From Croceivirga sp. (GTDB lineage: Bacteria; Bacteroidota; Bacteroidia; Flavobacteriales; Flavobacteriaceae): a stretch of 64,000 nucleotides of DNA. The stretch is from positions 1 to 64,000 of the forward strand of contig JANQKR010000023.1 in NCBI GenBank assembly GCA_028281025.1. The letters are read 5' to 3'. Below are positions 34,897 to 44,172 of the stretch, in pieces (within the stretch, counting starts at the first letter, position 1; the number at the start of each line of letters is the position of its first letter). The notes under the pieces are model-generated. The model was not told where the DNA came from and did not search any database. It saw only the letters and a program-made list of their open reading frames with translations. Position numbers and translations under genes: made by a program.

Positions 34897-35511
34897 ATGC
34901 CAGTTAGAATTCGATTACAGCGCCACGGTAAAAAAGGAAAACCATTTTATTGGATAGTGGCCGCAGACTCCCGTTCAAAGAGAGATGGTAAATTTTTGGA
35001 AAAATTGGGCACCTACAATCCCAATACCAACCCTGCTACCATTAATTTGGATGTTGATGGTTCCGTAAAATGGTTGTACAATGGTGCACAACCTACGGAC
35101 ACTGCACGTGCCATCCTTAGCTACAAAGGGGTTTTGATGAAAAAACACTTGTTGGAAGGAGTTAAAAAAGGCGCTTTTGATGAAGCGGAAGCCGAAAAAA
35201 GGTTTGCTGCTTGGTTGGAAGAAAAAGAAGCCAAGATTCAGGCAAAAAGGGATGGCTTGAGCAAGGCCGATGCCGATGCCAAGGCCAAAGCTTTGGCCGC
35301 TGAAAAGGAGGTCAATGAAAAACGCATTGCAGCCCAGCAACCAGAACCCGAAGTTGAGGAAGTAGCCGAAGGTGAAGCACCTGCAGAAGCAGTGGCTGAA
35401 GGCACGGAAGCAACCGTTGAGGAAACTGCAGAAGCCAAAGCGGAGGAAGCCCCAACAGAGGAAGCAGCCCCTGAGGCCAAGGCCACTGAAGAAGAAGCTT
35501 CTAAAGAATAA
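34897..35511 (+). CDS. rpsP: 30S ribosomal protein S16 with long acidic C-terminal extension
   Basis: Residues 1-80 are canonical S16 ([42 protein letters not shown]). Standard S16 is 80-90 residues; this one has 204. The extension is first a basic helix (about 80-130), then an Ala/Glu/Pro/Val-rich acidic tail ([18 protein letters not shown] and on). Long S16 tails are seen in Flavobacteriia. It begins the rpsP-rimM transcript; rimM starts eight bases after its stop. Confidence 0.95.
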   Translation: MPVRIRLQRHGKKGKPFYWIVAADSRSKRDGKFLEKLGTYNPNTNPATINLDVDGSVKWLYNGAQPTDTARAILSYKGVLMKKHLLEGVKKGAFDEAEAEKRFAAWLEEKEAKIQAKRDGLSKADADAKAKALAAEKEVNEKRIAAQQPEPEVEEVAEGEAPAEAVAEGTEATVEETAEAKAEEAPTEEAAPEAKATEEEASKE

Positions 35512-35519
35512 ACAGCACG

Positions 35520-36047
35520 ATGCGAAAGGAGGAGTGTTTCTACCTCGGAAAAATCGTATCAAAATATAGTTTCAAAGGCGAGGTGTTGCTAAAACTGGAC
35601 ACCGATGAACCTGAGATTTATGAAGAAATGGAATCAGTTTTTGTCGAGTTGGGCAAAAATTTGGTTCCATTTTTTATTGTCAAAAGCCAATTGCATAAAT
35701 CCAGTTTGCTAAGGGTACGGTTTGAGGATGTCCAAGATGAATCCTCAGCGGAAAAGCTTTTGGGGAAAGGGGTATTTCTCCCCTTGTCCCAGCTCCCCGA
35801 ACTATCTGGGAACCAATTCTACTACCATGAAGTCATTGGGTTTCGACTAATGGACAAGGTCCATGGGGATATTGGTAGTATTGAATCCGTAAACGATGCT
35901 TCCGCACAGGTTTTGTTTGAGGTAAAAAAAGGGGGGAAAGTGCTTTTGGTACCGGTTTCTGATGATATCATCAAGAAGGTCGACAGGAAGAACGCCGTTA
36001 TTTATGTGGAAACCCCGGAAGGTTTGGTGGATTTGTACTTAAATTAG
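35520..36047 (+). CDS. rimM: Ribosome maturation factor RimM
   Basis: The 175-residue protein begins MRKEECFYLGKIVSKYSFKGEVLLKLDTDEPEIYEEMESVFVELG, the typical RimM N-terminal beta-barrel. It contains FYYHEVIGFRLMDKVHGDIGSI at the start of the PRC-barrel (about 100-121) and ends EGLVDLYLN, as expected. It binds S19 and assists maturation of the 30S head. The rpsP-rimM order is conserved. Confidence 0.95.
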   Translation: MRKEECFYLGKIVSKYSFKGEVLLKLDTDEPEIYEEMESVFVELGKNLVPFFIVKSQLHKSSLLRVRFEDVQDESSAEKLLGKGVFLPLSQLPELSGNQFYYHEVIGFRLMDKVHGDIGSIESVNDASAQVLFEVKKGGKVLLVPVSDDIIKKVDRKNAVIYVETPEGLVDLYLN

Positions 36048-36072
36048 TTCCCGTGCAGTTCATTTCCGTGAA

Positions 36073-37542
36073 ATGCTGTGGAAATCAATCGTGTTGAAAA
36101 TGGCCAAATCCTACCTTTTTGTTATTGCTATACTCCTTTTTTCCTGTAAGCAAAAACAGAATCCTACTACATCCGCCAAGGAAAAAAGACCTCCCAATGT
36201 GGTTATCATCTTTACCGACGACCAGGGATATGCCGATGTAGGTGTTTTTGGAGCCAAGGGGTTTAGTACGCCCAATTTGGACCAAATGGCGTCAAAAGGG
36301 GTGAAATTTACGCACTATTATGCGGCGCAGGCGGTCTGTTCCGCCTCCAGGGCAGCACTTTTGACCGGTTGCTACCCCAATAGGATAGGAATCCATAATG
36401 CCCTGGGACCGGATGACACCCATGGGATCAACGATTCGGAGACCACTTTGGCCGAAATGTTGAAAGCCAAGGGGTACCAAACGGCCATATACGGTAAATG
36501 GCACCTTGGGCACCATAAAAAATTCTTACCCACGCGTCACGGTTTCGATGAGTGGTTTGGCATTCCCTATTCCAATGATATGTGGCCCTACCATCCCCAG
36601 CAAGGGCCTATCTTTAATTTTCCCGACCTTCCCCTATTCGAGAATGAGACGGTTATTGACACTTTAACCGAGCAGTCGCAACTGACCACCCAAATAACGG
36701 AGCGCAGTGTGGACTTCATCAACCGCAACAAGGACAATCCATTTTTCCTGTATGTGCCCCATCCACAACCCCATGTTCCTTTATTTGTATCGGAAAAATT
36801 TAAGGGAAAATCCCAAAAAGGACTATATGGTGATGTTATCATGGAATTGGATTGGTCCGTGGGCCAAATTTTAGGAGCATTGAAAGACAATGGGGTAGAG
36901 GAAAATACCCTTGTGATCTTTACCTCGGACAATGGTCCCTGGCTATCGTACGGCAATCATGCGGGCAGTGCCTTGCCCCTGCGTGAAGGTAAGGGTACGG
37001 CCTGGGAAGGGGGACAACGCGAGCCGTTCATCATACAATATCCCGATAGTCTGCCCGCCGGAAAAGTTATTGACGAACCACTAATGGCCATTGACCTACT
37101 GCCGACAATAGCGGAGGTAACGGGGGCAAGCCTTCCCACAAAAATCATTGATGGCAAGAGCGCGTGGAACCTATGGAAGGGGGAAAGTGACCGTAGCCCA
37201 CAAAAAGCCTATTTCTTTTATTATCGGGTAAATGAACTTTTTGGTGTTCGATATGGCAAATGGAAGCTTTACTTTCCGCATCGCTATCGCACTATGGAAG
37301 GGCAGGAGCCCGGTAAAGATGGCCAACCGGGCAATTATGCCTATGTACATCTTGAGGAAATTGAACTTTACGATCTGGATAAGGACCCCAGTGAGTCTAA
37401 AAATATAGCTGAAGCACATCCTGATATCGTACAGGAGATTAAACTGCTCGCCAATACCATGCGCTCAAAACTTGGTGATTCGTTATTGGAATTGGAAGGT
37501 AAGGAAACCAGGGAAGCCGGTAGGATCAATGAAGCCCTTTAA
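36073..37542 (+). CDS. Sulfatase (S1-type arylsulfatase) lipoprotein
   Basis: The 489-residue enzyme has a lipoprotein signal ending LLFSC (Cys25, or Cys16 from an alternative ATG at 36100). It shows FTDDQGYADVGVFG (calcium ligands), the formylglycine site CSASRAALLTG (about 95-105) with a C-x-A-x-R core, GKWHLGHH, and TSDNGPWLSYGNHAG (about 286-300). It should remove sulfate esters from algal-type polysaccharides after a formylglycine-generating enzyme acts on the Cys. It lies between rimM and a tRNA methyltransferase gene, overlapping the latter by 14 bases, with no SusCD or glycosidase next to it. Confidence 0.93.
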   Translation: MLWKSIVLKMAKSYLFVIAILLFSCKQKQNPTTSAKEKRPPNVVIIFTDDQGYADVGVFGAKGFSTPNLDQMASKGVKFTHYYAAQAVCSASRAALLTGCYPNRIGIHNALGPDDTHGINDSETTLAEMLKAKGYQTAIYGKWHLGHHKKFLPTRHGFDEWFGIPYSNDMWPYHPQQGPIFNFPDLPLFENETVIDTLTEQSQLTTQITERSVDFINRNKDNPFFLYVPHPQPHVPLFVSEKFKGKSQKGLYGDVIMELDWSVGQILGALKDNGVEENTLVIFTSDNGPWLSYGNHAGSALPLREGKGTAWEGGQREPFIIQYPDSLPAGKVIDEPLMAIDLLPTIAEVTGASLPTKIIDGKSAWNLWKGESDRSPQKAYFFYYRVNELFGVRYGKWKLYFPHRYRTMEGQEPGKDGQPGNYAYVHLEEIELYDLDKDPSESKNIAEAHPDIVQEIKLLANTMRSKLGDSLLELEGKETREAGRINEAL

Positions 37543-38239
37543 ATTTAAACAGTTCACCATTCATCAGGACCGGTGTGCCATGAAGGTCGGCACGGATGGG
37601 GTGCTCTTGGGAGCTTGGACATCTTTGGAAAACCATCCCAACAGCATTTTGGACGTTGGAGCGGGTACAGGTCTTCTCGCACTACAAATGGCCCAACGGT
37701 CCCAAGCCAAAACCATTGATGCCATAGAGTTGAATGCCAATGCTTATGAGCAGTGCGTTGAAAATTTTGAGGCTTCGGTCTGGGCGGATCGACTGTTCTG
37801 TTATCATGCTTCTTTCCAAGAATTTGTGGAAGAAATGGACGAGTCCTACGATCTTATCCTTTCCAATCCCCCGTTTTACACGGAGAATGTTTCCAGTGGG
37901 GACCCATCAAGGGATAACGCCCGCCAAAATGAAACCCTTCCTTTTCGGGTTCTTATTGAAGGTGTGCGTAGGCTACTTTCCGATACGGGGGAATTCGCCC
38001 TGATCATTCCCAAAACCGAGGAGAAAAACGTAATGGATTTGGCAAAGGAAAAGGGGTTGTTCCCAAATAAGGTGTTGGGGGTGAGGGGAAACCCAACCGC
38101 ACCTATCAAAAGATCCCTTATCCAATTTTCATTTTCTGAAAAAGAAATTTCTCGAAAGGAATTGGTCATTGAGACCGATAGGCATAAATATACCGAAGCA
38201 TATAGCGATCTTACCAAGGCCTTCTATTTAAAAATGTAA
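37529..38239 (+). CDS. tRNA1(Val) (adenine(37)-N6)-methyltransferase family protein
   Basis: The 236-residue SAM-dependent methyltransferase begins MKPFKFKQFTIHQDRCAMKVGTDGVLLGAW. It has the SAM-binding ILDVGAGTGLLALQMA (about 42-57) and the N6-adenine catalytic SNPPFYTEN (about 112-120), as in TrmN6/YfiC. The chosen ATG lies inside the end of the sulfatase gene (14-base overlap). This start restores the conserved family N-terminus; upstream in-frame sequence is merely sulfatase in another frame. Confidence 0.88.
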   Translation: MKPFKFKQFTIHQDRCAMKVGTDGVLLGAWTSLENHPNSILDVGAGTGLLALQMAQRSQAKTIDAIELNANAYEQCVENFEASVWADRLFCYHASFQEFVEEMDESYDLILSNPPFYTENVSSGDPSRDNARQNETLPFRVLIEGVRRLLSDTGEFALIIPKTEEKNVMDLAKEKGLFPNKVLGVRGNPTAPIKRSLIQFSFSEKEISRKELVIETDRHKYTEAYSDLTKAFYLKM

Positions 38240-38298
38240 CAATACGGGCTTTAACTGTTATATTTGATTCCTACCTTTGGAAAACTCTAACGTTAGGG

Positions 38299-38395
38299 TT
38301 TGTCATTCCGTACTTGATACGGAATCCATTACTAAAAACAATACGATTCCTGCCTTCCCTTCGACGAGCTCAGGGTGACACACAGGAATGACAAA
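38299..38395. repeat. REP-like palindromic element, copy 1
   Basis: An 11-base perfect terminal inverted repeat TTTGTCATTCC (38299-38309) / GGAATGACAAA (38385-38395) encloses 75 bases. Inside is a 20-base stretch (38346-38365) that recurs exactly at 54258-54277. Both copies lie between genes. They are probably members of a dispersed, non-coding repeat family. Confidence 0.65.
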
Positions 38396-38408
38396 ATGAA
38401 TTCTATTT

Positions 38409-39587
38409 ATGAAGCCAGACGTATTTGAAGCACCGGATTACTACAATTTGGATGATTTGCTTTCTGAAGAGCACAAATTGGTAAGGGATGCCGCAAGGCA
38501 ATGGGTAAAACGCGATATATCCCCCATCATTGAAGCCTATGCCCAAAAAGCCGAATTCCCAAAACAAATCATTCAAGGTTTGGCAGAAATAGGCGCCTTT
38601 GGTCCTTATATCCCCGAAGCATATGGGGGAGCAGGATTGGATCAAATAAGTTATGGTCTGATTATGCAGGAAATTGAGCGTGGCGACAGTGGTGTTCGTT
38701 CCACGGCCTCCGTACAGTCTTCTTTGGTGATGTACCCTATTTTTGCCTATGGTACCGAAGCGCAACGTAAAAAATATTTGCCCAAATTGGCCACAGGGGA
38801 ATGGATGGGCTGTTTTGGTTTGACCGAACCGAACCATGGTTCCAATCCCGGGGGTATGGAAACCAAGTTCAAGGATATGGGGGACCACTATCTTTTAAAT
38901 GGCGCCAAGTTGTGGATTTCCAATTCGCCCTTTGCCGATGTGGCCGTGGTATGGGCAAAAAATGAGGAAGGCAGGATCCATGGATTGATCGTGGAGCGGG
39001 GGATGGAAGGTTTCTCCACCCCGGAGACCCACAACAAATGGTCCCTTCGGGCCTCGGCAACAGGGGAATTGATTTTTGATAATGTAAAAGTCCCCAAAGA
39101 AAACCTGTTGCCCAATAAGTCGGGATTGGGAGCCCCACTGGGATGTTTGGATTCTGCACGTTACGGTATTGCCTGGGGTGCCATTGGAGCCGCCATGGAC
39201 TGTTATGATACGGCCCTGCGCTATGCCAAGGAACGCATCCAATTTGGAAAGCCCATAGCCGCTTTTCAGCTCCAGCAGAAGAAATTGGCAGAGATGATTA
39301 CGGAAATTACCAAGGCACAGTTATTGGCCTTCCGATTGGGGCAGTTAAAGAATGAAGGGCGCGCCACAACGGCCCAAATCTCCATGGCCAAACGCAACAA
39401 TGTGGACATGGCCATCAAAATAGCCAGGGAAGCCAGGCAGGTTTTGGGTGGAATGGGAATTACGGGGGATTACAGTATTATGCGCCATATGATGAACCTG
39501 GAAAGTGTGATTACCTATGAGGGCACGCACGATATCCACCTTTTGATCACTGGGGCGGATATTACGGGCATCCCTGCTTTTAAATAA
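38409..39587 (+). CDS. gcdH: Glutaryl-CoA dehydrogenase-type acyl-CoA dehydrogenase
   Basis: The 392-residue flavoenzyme has GDSGVRSTASVQSSLVMYPI (about 92-111), characteristic of glutaryl-CoA dehydrogenases. CFGLTEPNHGSNPGGMETK (about 137-155) is the FAD/substrate loop, and the catalytic Glu lies in TYEGTHDIH (about 370-378). It oxidises and decarboxylates glutaryl-CoA to crotonyl-CoA in lysine and tryptophan breakdown. No other pathway genes are adjacent. Confidence 0.92.
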   Translation: MKPDVFEAPDYYNLDDLLSEEHKLVRDAARQWVKRDISPIIEAYAQKAEFPKQIIQGLAEIGAFGPYIPEAYGGAGLDQISYGLIMQEIERGDSGVRSTASVQSSLVMYPIFAYGTEAQRKKYLPKLATGEWMGCFGLTEPNHGSNPGGMETKFKDMGDHYLLNGAKLWISNSPFADVAVVWAKNEEGRIHGLIVERGMEGFSTPETHNKWSLRASATGELIFDNVKVPKENLLPNKSGLGAPLGCLDSARYGIAWGAIGAAMDCYDTALRYAKERIQFGKPIAAFQLQQKKLAEMITEITKAQLLAFRLGQLKNEGRATTAQISMAKRNNVDMAIKIAREARQVLGGMGITGDYSIMRHMMNLESVITYEGTHDIHLLITGADITGIPAFK

Positions 39588-39649
39588 TGCTTCCCTCACC
39601 TCACGGGCTTTCGTAACTTTATCGGGAACCATATAGTAGGTACGAGCGC

Positions 39650-40924
39650 ATGAAAACCCCTTCACGAAGAAACTTTTTGAGGCAATTGGGCCAGGGAACA
39701 TTAGGTTCTTTTGCTGCTCCTTTATTTGGGGCCGGTTTACTAACATCCTGGGAAGCGATTGGACTGGATAATCCCCAGAACAAGACTGAAGCATATTGGG
39801 ATTTGGTAAAGTCACAATTCAACCTGGCCGAAGGACTTCACTATTTCAACAATGCTTCATTGGGGGCATCGTCAACACACATACAACAGGCTACCAACAC
39901 CTTTCGAAATCTTTTGGATGGCTTTCCCTCAAAATATATGTGGGGCGGTTGGGAAGACGAAAAAGAAGAGGTACGTAGAAAGGTCGCAAATCTATTTTCG
40001 GTTTCCCCTGAAGAGATTGCCCTGACCCATAACACCACCGAGGGCATGAACCTGATTGCCCGTAGCTTTGATCTTAACCCTGGCGATGAAGTGATATTGG
40101 CGGACCATGAACATGCAAGTGGCACCATTCCATGGGAAGTATGGCAAGAAACCAAGGGGATTACATTGGTGCGGCCAGAATTGCCAATCCTTCCGAAAAC
40201 CGTATCGGATTTAGTGGAAGTCTATGAAAAGGCCATTACCCCTAAAACCAAAGTCATTTCCATGTGCCATATTGTGAACACCAATGGCATGGTACTTCCC
40301 GTAAAACAAGTGTCAAAAATGGCTCATGAAAAGGGGATTTTGGTTGCCGTAGATGGTGCGCAATCCGCGGGAATGTTCACTATAGACTTAAGGGATCTGA
40401 ATTGCGATTTTTATACCGCAAGTTCCCATAAATGGCTGTTCTCACCAAAAGGGGTGGGGATATTTTATGCCAAAAAAGAAAGCCAGGACTTCTTAAAACC
40501 CCTAATCGTAGCCCGTGGCCATACCGATACCAGCATACGTCGATTGGAAAATTACAATACCCGTAATCTTCCCGAAGTTCTTGGTCTGGGTGCCTCCATA
40601 GATTTTCATCATATCATCGGAGGGGAACGCATACACCAGCGCACCTTTGAATTGAAAAAGTATTTTCGCTCAAAGCTGGAAGGGGATTCAAGATTCACCA
40701 TTAAAACCCCGGCCTTGGATGACCTTTCCGGGGCAATCCAGGTCGTTGAGGTCAATGGGCAAGATGTAAAAGACGTTAAAGAGCAACTTTGGGACCGTTA
40801 TGGCATTGATTGCCGACCAATGTCAAGCAAAGGCTTAAATGCCCTAAGACTTTCTTTTGCCATTTATATTACTAAGAAAGACATCGATTACTTGGTGGCG
40901 GCCCTTAAGGCATTGGCAGCATAA
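39650..40924 (+). CDS. Class V aminotransferase with Tat-type signal
   Basis: The 424-residue PLP enzyme begins with a twin-arginine-like signal (PSRRNFLRQLGQGTLGSFAAPLFGAGLL), suggesting export of the folded protein. The class V fold shows THNTTEGMNLIARSF, DHEHASGTIPWEV, AVDGAQSAGMF and the PLP Lys in ASSHKWLFSPKGVG (about 260-273). It resembles isopenicillin N epimerase-like and cysteine desulfurase-like enzymes. The substrate is unknown. Export of such an enzyme is unusual but recurrent in Flavobacteriia. Confidence 0.87.
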   Translation: MKTPSRRNFLRQLGQGTLGSFAAPLFGAGLLTSWEAIGLDNPQNKTEAYWDLVKSQFNLAEGLHYFNNASLGASSTHIQQATNTFRNLLDGFPSKYMWGGWEDEKEEVRRKVANLFSVSPEEIALTHNTTEGMNLIARSFDLNPGDEVILADHEHASGTIPWEVWQETKGITLVRPELPILPKTVSDLVEVYEKAITPKTKVISMCHIVNTNGMVLPVKQVSKMAHEKGILVAVDGAQSAGMFTIDLRDLNCDFYTASSHKWLFSPKGVGIFYAKKESQDFLKPLIVARGHTDTSIRRLENYNTRNLPEVLGLGASIDFHHIIGGERIHQRTFELKKYFRSKLEGDSRFTIKTPALDDLSGAIQVVEVNGQDVKDVKEQLWDRYGIDCRPMSSKGLNALRLSFAIYITKKDIDYLVAALKALAA

Positions 40925-40929
40925 CAATA

Positions 40930-43239
40930 TCAGGCATTCACTTTTTCAAGACGAATCCTTATCGATTTGCTTATCGGGGTCCTACTCTTATCCGCAAACT
41001 CATCAATGGGAACCAACAGATTGGTCTCCGGGAAATACGCTGCTGCATTGCCTTCTGGGATGTCATAGGGAATCGCCAAAAATTGTTCGGCCTTCCGTTC
41101 TTTTCCATGGTACCTGCTGATCAAATTGAGTACTTGTTTTCTTACAATACCGCGTTTTTCCATATCAACGGGATTGAGAAAAATCACCCTTCGTTCGTTA
41201 TGGATTCCCCTGTAGCGGTCATGCAACCCATATATTGTGGTGTTGAACTGGTCGTGCGAACGAATGGTCATTAACAACAGTTCGTCCTTTTCCAATACCA
41301 CTTCTGGGAGTTGATTTAGGGTCAATTGTGCCTTTCCATTGGGCAATTTGCCGAAATCCCTTTCCCGGACATTGTTGGGCAGGTAGTAGCCATGGCCTTT
41401 TGAACGGGCACTGGTATCCTTGAATCCTTTCACCGTTTTGTCAATTAAGCTTCGGATTTTTTCGTAATCGTAGGCCAGTTCTTTCCATGGCAATGGATGT
41501 TTTCCCTGAAAATAGGTGTGTGCCAACATCCCAATGATTTCAGGTTCACTCCTAATGTGTGCCGATGCGGGCTTTAGGAGCCCTTTGCTTTGCCGTACCT
41601 TTCCCGTACTGCTTTCCATGGTCAAAAATTGGGGGTTCCCTTTTTTTACGTCTTTTTCGGAACGGCCAAAAGTGGGTAATAACAGGGCAGTTTCCCCGGT
41701 CACCAAATGGCTACGGTTCAGTTTGGTGCTTATCTGTACCGTTAACGTACAGTTTTGAACGGCCTCCGCCGTATAAGCCGTATCCGAAGCGGCCATCACA
41801 AAATTACCACCCAGGCAAACGAATACCTTGGCCTTGCCCTCATACATGGCTTTGATGGCCCCAACGGTATCATGGCCCGCTTTGGTCGGGGGATCGAAAC
41901 CTAAATTTTCGGATATGCGCCGATTGAGTTCCTTGCTGACATAGTGCATAATGCCAACACTCCTATCCCCTTGTACATTGCTATGGCCCCTAACGGGACA
42001 GGTTCCCGCAAACGGTTTTCCCAGTGCGCCCTTCACCAGTAGAATATTCACATATTCCTGAATGGTCTCCACGGCATTTTTGTGTTGGGTAATTCCCATG
42101 GCCCAACATATAATGATATTGGGTTTTGAGGCCAGCAGTTCCACCGTTTTATCTATTTTTTCGGGGGAAACCCCGGTACGTTTTAAAAGGGTGCTTTCAT
42201 CAAAACCGTTTAAATCGTTCAACAGGGCGTCATATCCGGCCACGTAATTTTGGATAAAGTCATGGTCAAGGACATTGCCTTGTTTGGCATCCAGGGCAAC
42301 CAGTTTTTTCAACAGTAATTTTGCCAAGGCGATGTCCTCATTGATTTTTACCTGAAGGTGGATGTCCGCAATTGCGGTACCTCCTCCCAACATACTCCCT
42401 ACTTTTTGTGGGTTTTTGAATTTGACCATGGCCGTTTCGGCCAGGGGATTGATACTAATGATCTTCCCCCCATTTTTCTTGCACTTTTCCAGGGCAGAGA
42501 GCATTCTGGGGTGGTTGGTCCCAGGGTTTTGGCCCACCACCAGGACCACATCGGCCCCATACAGATCGTCCACTTTTACGGAGCCCTTTCCAATGCCCAA
42601 GGTCTGCGAAAGGGCCACCCCGGAAGATTCATGGCACATATTGGAACAATCGGGCATATTGTTCGTCCCAAATGCCCTTGCGAACATACCGTACAAAAAG
42701 GCAGCTTCGTTACTGGAACGACCGGAGGTGTAAAAGATCGCCTCGTCCGGATGGGGTACATTTTTTAGTTCCTGGGCCATCAATTCATAAGCGTCATCCC
42801 AGGAAATAGGCTCATAATGTACTTTTCCAGGTCGTAGCACCAAGGGTTCCGTCAGTCGCCCAAACTTGTTGAGTTCATAATCACTTAATTGCGAAAGTGT
42901 TTCCACGGAGTGTTTGGCAAAAAAATCGGCCCCTATCTTTTCCAAGGTGGCCTCATCGGCCAGGGCTTTTGCCCCATTCTCACAGTATTCCGCAATTTTG
43001 GAAGGATTTTCCGGAACGGGCCAGGCACAACTGGGACAACGAAAGCCCTTTTCCTGGTTCATTTCCAGGAGTGCCCTCATGGAACGCATGATCCCCATTT
43101 CTTTGACACTGTGCCGCAAGGCCTCTTTTATCCCCAACATTCCAGCCGAAACGTCCATAGGTTCTTTGAGTTCCAGCCCCGTAAATTTTATGTTGCCCGT
43201 AAGGGAAATGGTTCGTTTGAAAGTGGTGTTTTTGGACAT
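40930..43239 (-). CDS. FdhF/YdeP-family molybdopterin oxidoreductase
   Basis: The 769-residue enzyme resembles YdeP: GFRCPSCAWPVPENPSKIAEYC (about 50-71) replaces the usual four-Cys FeS motif. Molybdopterin-binding regions include YTSGRSSNEAAFLYGMFAR, NMPDCSNMCHESSGVAL and VGQNPGTNHPRMLSALEK. A C-terminal molybdopterin dinucleotide-binding domain follows (LTLNQLPEVVLEKDELLLMTIRSHDQFNTTIYG). It has no Tat signal, so it is probably cytoplasmic. The substrate is unknown. It is followed on the same strand's upstream side by a small DUF7009-type gene 12 bases away. Confidence 0.9.
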   Translation of the reverse strand: MSKNTTFKRTISLTGNIKFTGLELKEPMDVSAGMLGIKEALRHSVKEMGIMRSMRALLEMNQEKGFRCPSCAWPVPENPSKIAEYCENGAKALADEATLEKIGADFFAKHSVETLSQLSDYELNKFGRLTEPLVLRPGKVHYEPISWDDAYELMAQELKNVPHPDEAIFYTSGRSSNEAAFLYGMFARAFGTNNMPDCSNMCHESSGVALSQTLGIGKGSVKVDDLYGADVVLVVGQNPGTNHPRMLSALEKCKKNGGKIISINPLAETAMVKFKNPQKVGSMLGGGTAIADIHLQVKINEDIALAKLLLKKLVALDAKQGNVLDHDFIQNYVAGYDALLNDLNGFDESTLLKRTGVSPEKIDKTVELLASKPNIIICWAMGITQHKNAVETIQEYVNILLVKGALGKPFAGTCPVRGHSNVQGDRSVGIMHYVSKELNRRISENLGFDPPTKAGHDTVGAIKAMYEGKAKVFVCLGGNFVMAASDTAYTAEAVQNCTLTVQISTKLNRSHLVTGETALLLPTFGRSEKDVKKGNPQFLTMESSTGKVRQSKGLLKPASAHIRSEPEIIGMLAHTYFQGKHPLPWKELAYDYEKIRSLIDKTVKGFKDTSARSKGHGYYLPNNVRERDFGKLPNGKAQLTLNQLPEVVLEKDELLLMTIRSHDQFNTTIYGLHDRYRGIHNERRVIFLNPVDMEKRGIVRKQVLNLISRYHGKERKAEQFLAIPYDIPEGNAAAYFPETNLLVPIDEFADKSRTPISKSIRIRLEKVNA

Positions 43240-43251
43240 GATGGCGCTATT

Positions 43252-43623
43252 TCATGGATTGGGCTCCAGTTTTGGGTTAGGATAGTTATCGGACTGGTCT
43301 TCCAAGGTATCGTCCAAGCAGGTGAAATCCTTTTCCAAAAGAAGATATAAGGTCCCTGTTTGGGTTTTTTGGTCATGCTCAAAGCCCACCCTATCGTTTT
43401 CAAACCAATCCTTGCCCAGTGTTTTGGGAAGGAAAAGTGTGATGTTGTTATCCTTGAATTCGGCATGCATTGCCGTTGTATTGGAATCCATTTGTACGGT
43501 ATAGCCGAATGTGGCATCCCCAAAATGGGTCTGTTCTTTGACCGTACCCGTCTCGCATAATGCCTTTACTTCGCTTTTGGTGAGACGAAAACGAACGGTG
43601 TTCCCCTTTATCCTAATCTTCAT
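43252..43623 (-). CDS. Small protein next to the FdhF-like enzyme (DUF7009 type)
   Basis: The 123-residue cytoplasmic protein (MKIRIKGNTVRFRLTKSEVKALCETGTVKEQTHFG...) is beta-rich. It ends in a short CxxD-containing, acidic tail (FTCLDDTLEDQSDNYPNP). From memory such proteins are annotated DUF7009 and occur beside YdeP-like oxidoreductases. It is transcribed just ahead of that gene (12-base gap), so a role in its maturation or activity is likely. The exact role is not known. Confidence 0.7.
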   Translation of the reverse strand: MKIRIKGNTVRFRLTKSEVKALCETGTVKEQTHFGDATFGYTVQMDSNTTAMHAEFKDNNITLFLPKTLGKDWFENDRVGFEHDQKTQTGTLYLLLEKDFTCLDDTLEDQSDNYPNPKLEPNP

Positions 43624-43627
43624 GTTT

Positions 43628-43897
43628 TCAAAAATTCTGTCTTTGGTTCAAAATACGAAATATGACTACAGCTTCCTTGTCTGCTTTATAATGAATTGAG
43701 TAATTGAACTGTTCAAAATTTAAAGTTCGAATACCCCTATACCTCACTTGAAATGAGTGGGGAGTGGTCTTTAAAAATTGAAGTTGCCGTGCAAAATCGT
43801 TCAGAAACTCCCGCGATAGGTTTTTGGAGGCAAAAAAGCATTCAGCGACATGAAGTTCAACTACGGCTTCCCTGAGCATGAGGACTTTAAAGCCCAT
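43628..43897 (-). CDS. RelE/ParE-family toxin
   Basis: The 89-residue product has the ParE/RelE pattern: an N-terminal strand (FKVLMLREAVVELHVA), two helices (NLSREFLNDFARQLQFLKTTPHSFQVRY), and C-terminal strands (FNYSIHYKADKEAVVIFRILNQRQNF). It begins inside the antitoxin gene (11-base overlap), the usual antitoxin-first order. It probably acts on gyrase or on ribosome-bound mRNA; which one cannot be told. Confidence 0.87.
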   Translation of the reverse strand: MGFKVLMLREAVVELHVAECFFASKNLSREFLNDFARQLQFLKTTPHSFQVRYRGIRTLNFEQFNYSIHYKADKEAVVIFRILNQRQNF

Positions 43898-44132
43898 ATT
43901 TTTTCTCTATTTCGGCAATATCAACATATTCCGCCTTTCCCTCTGCTACACGGGCCAACATTTCATCCATCATGAGCATGTACCCTTCGGATGGGGATTC
44001 CAGCTTTTTGGCGGTTTCCTCCAAGGTATGTTCCAGATAGCTTTTTAGGGAACGTTTTTGCTTTTTTGCCTCAGCCTCGAGAATTTGCAAACTTTCAGCG
44101 TCAACATCAATCAATTTTCTTATTTTCTCCAA
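43887..44132 (-). CDS. Antitoxin of the ParE-type pair
   Basis: The 81-residue protein (MEKIRKLIDVDAESLQILEAEAKKQKRSLKSYLEHTLEETAKKLE...) has a short DNA-binding-like N-terminus. An acidic helical C-terminus, which would wrap the toxin, follows (GYMLMMDEMLARVAEGKAEYVDIAEIEKKYGL). It precedes and overlaps the toxin gene. A TATATA-type inverted repeat just upstream may be its operator. Confidence 0.85.
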   Translation of the reverse strand: MEKIRKLIDVDAESLQILEAEAKKQKRSLKSYLEHTLEETAKKLESPSEGYMLMMDEMLARVAEGKAEYVDIAEIEKKYGL

Positions 44133-44134
44133 TG

Positions 44135-44153
44135 TATATATTTTCTATATATA
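44135..44153. promoter_or_regulatory. Candidate operator of the ParE-type pair
   Basis: TATATA-N5-TATATATA forms an inverted repeat immediately upstream of the antitoxin start codon (44132). Autorepression by the antitoxin at such a site is the family rule. Confidence 0.4.
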
Positions 44154-44172
44154 AAAATACGGATTAATTCGA

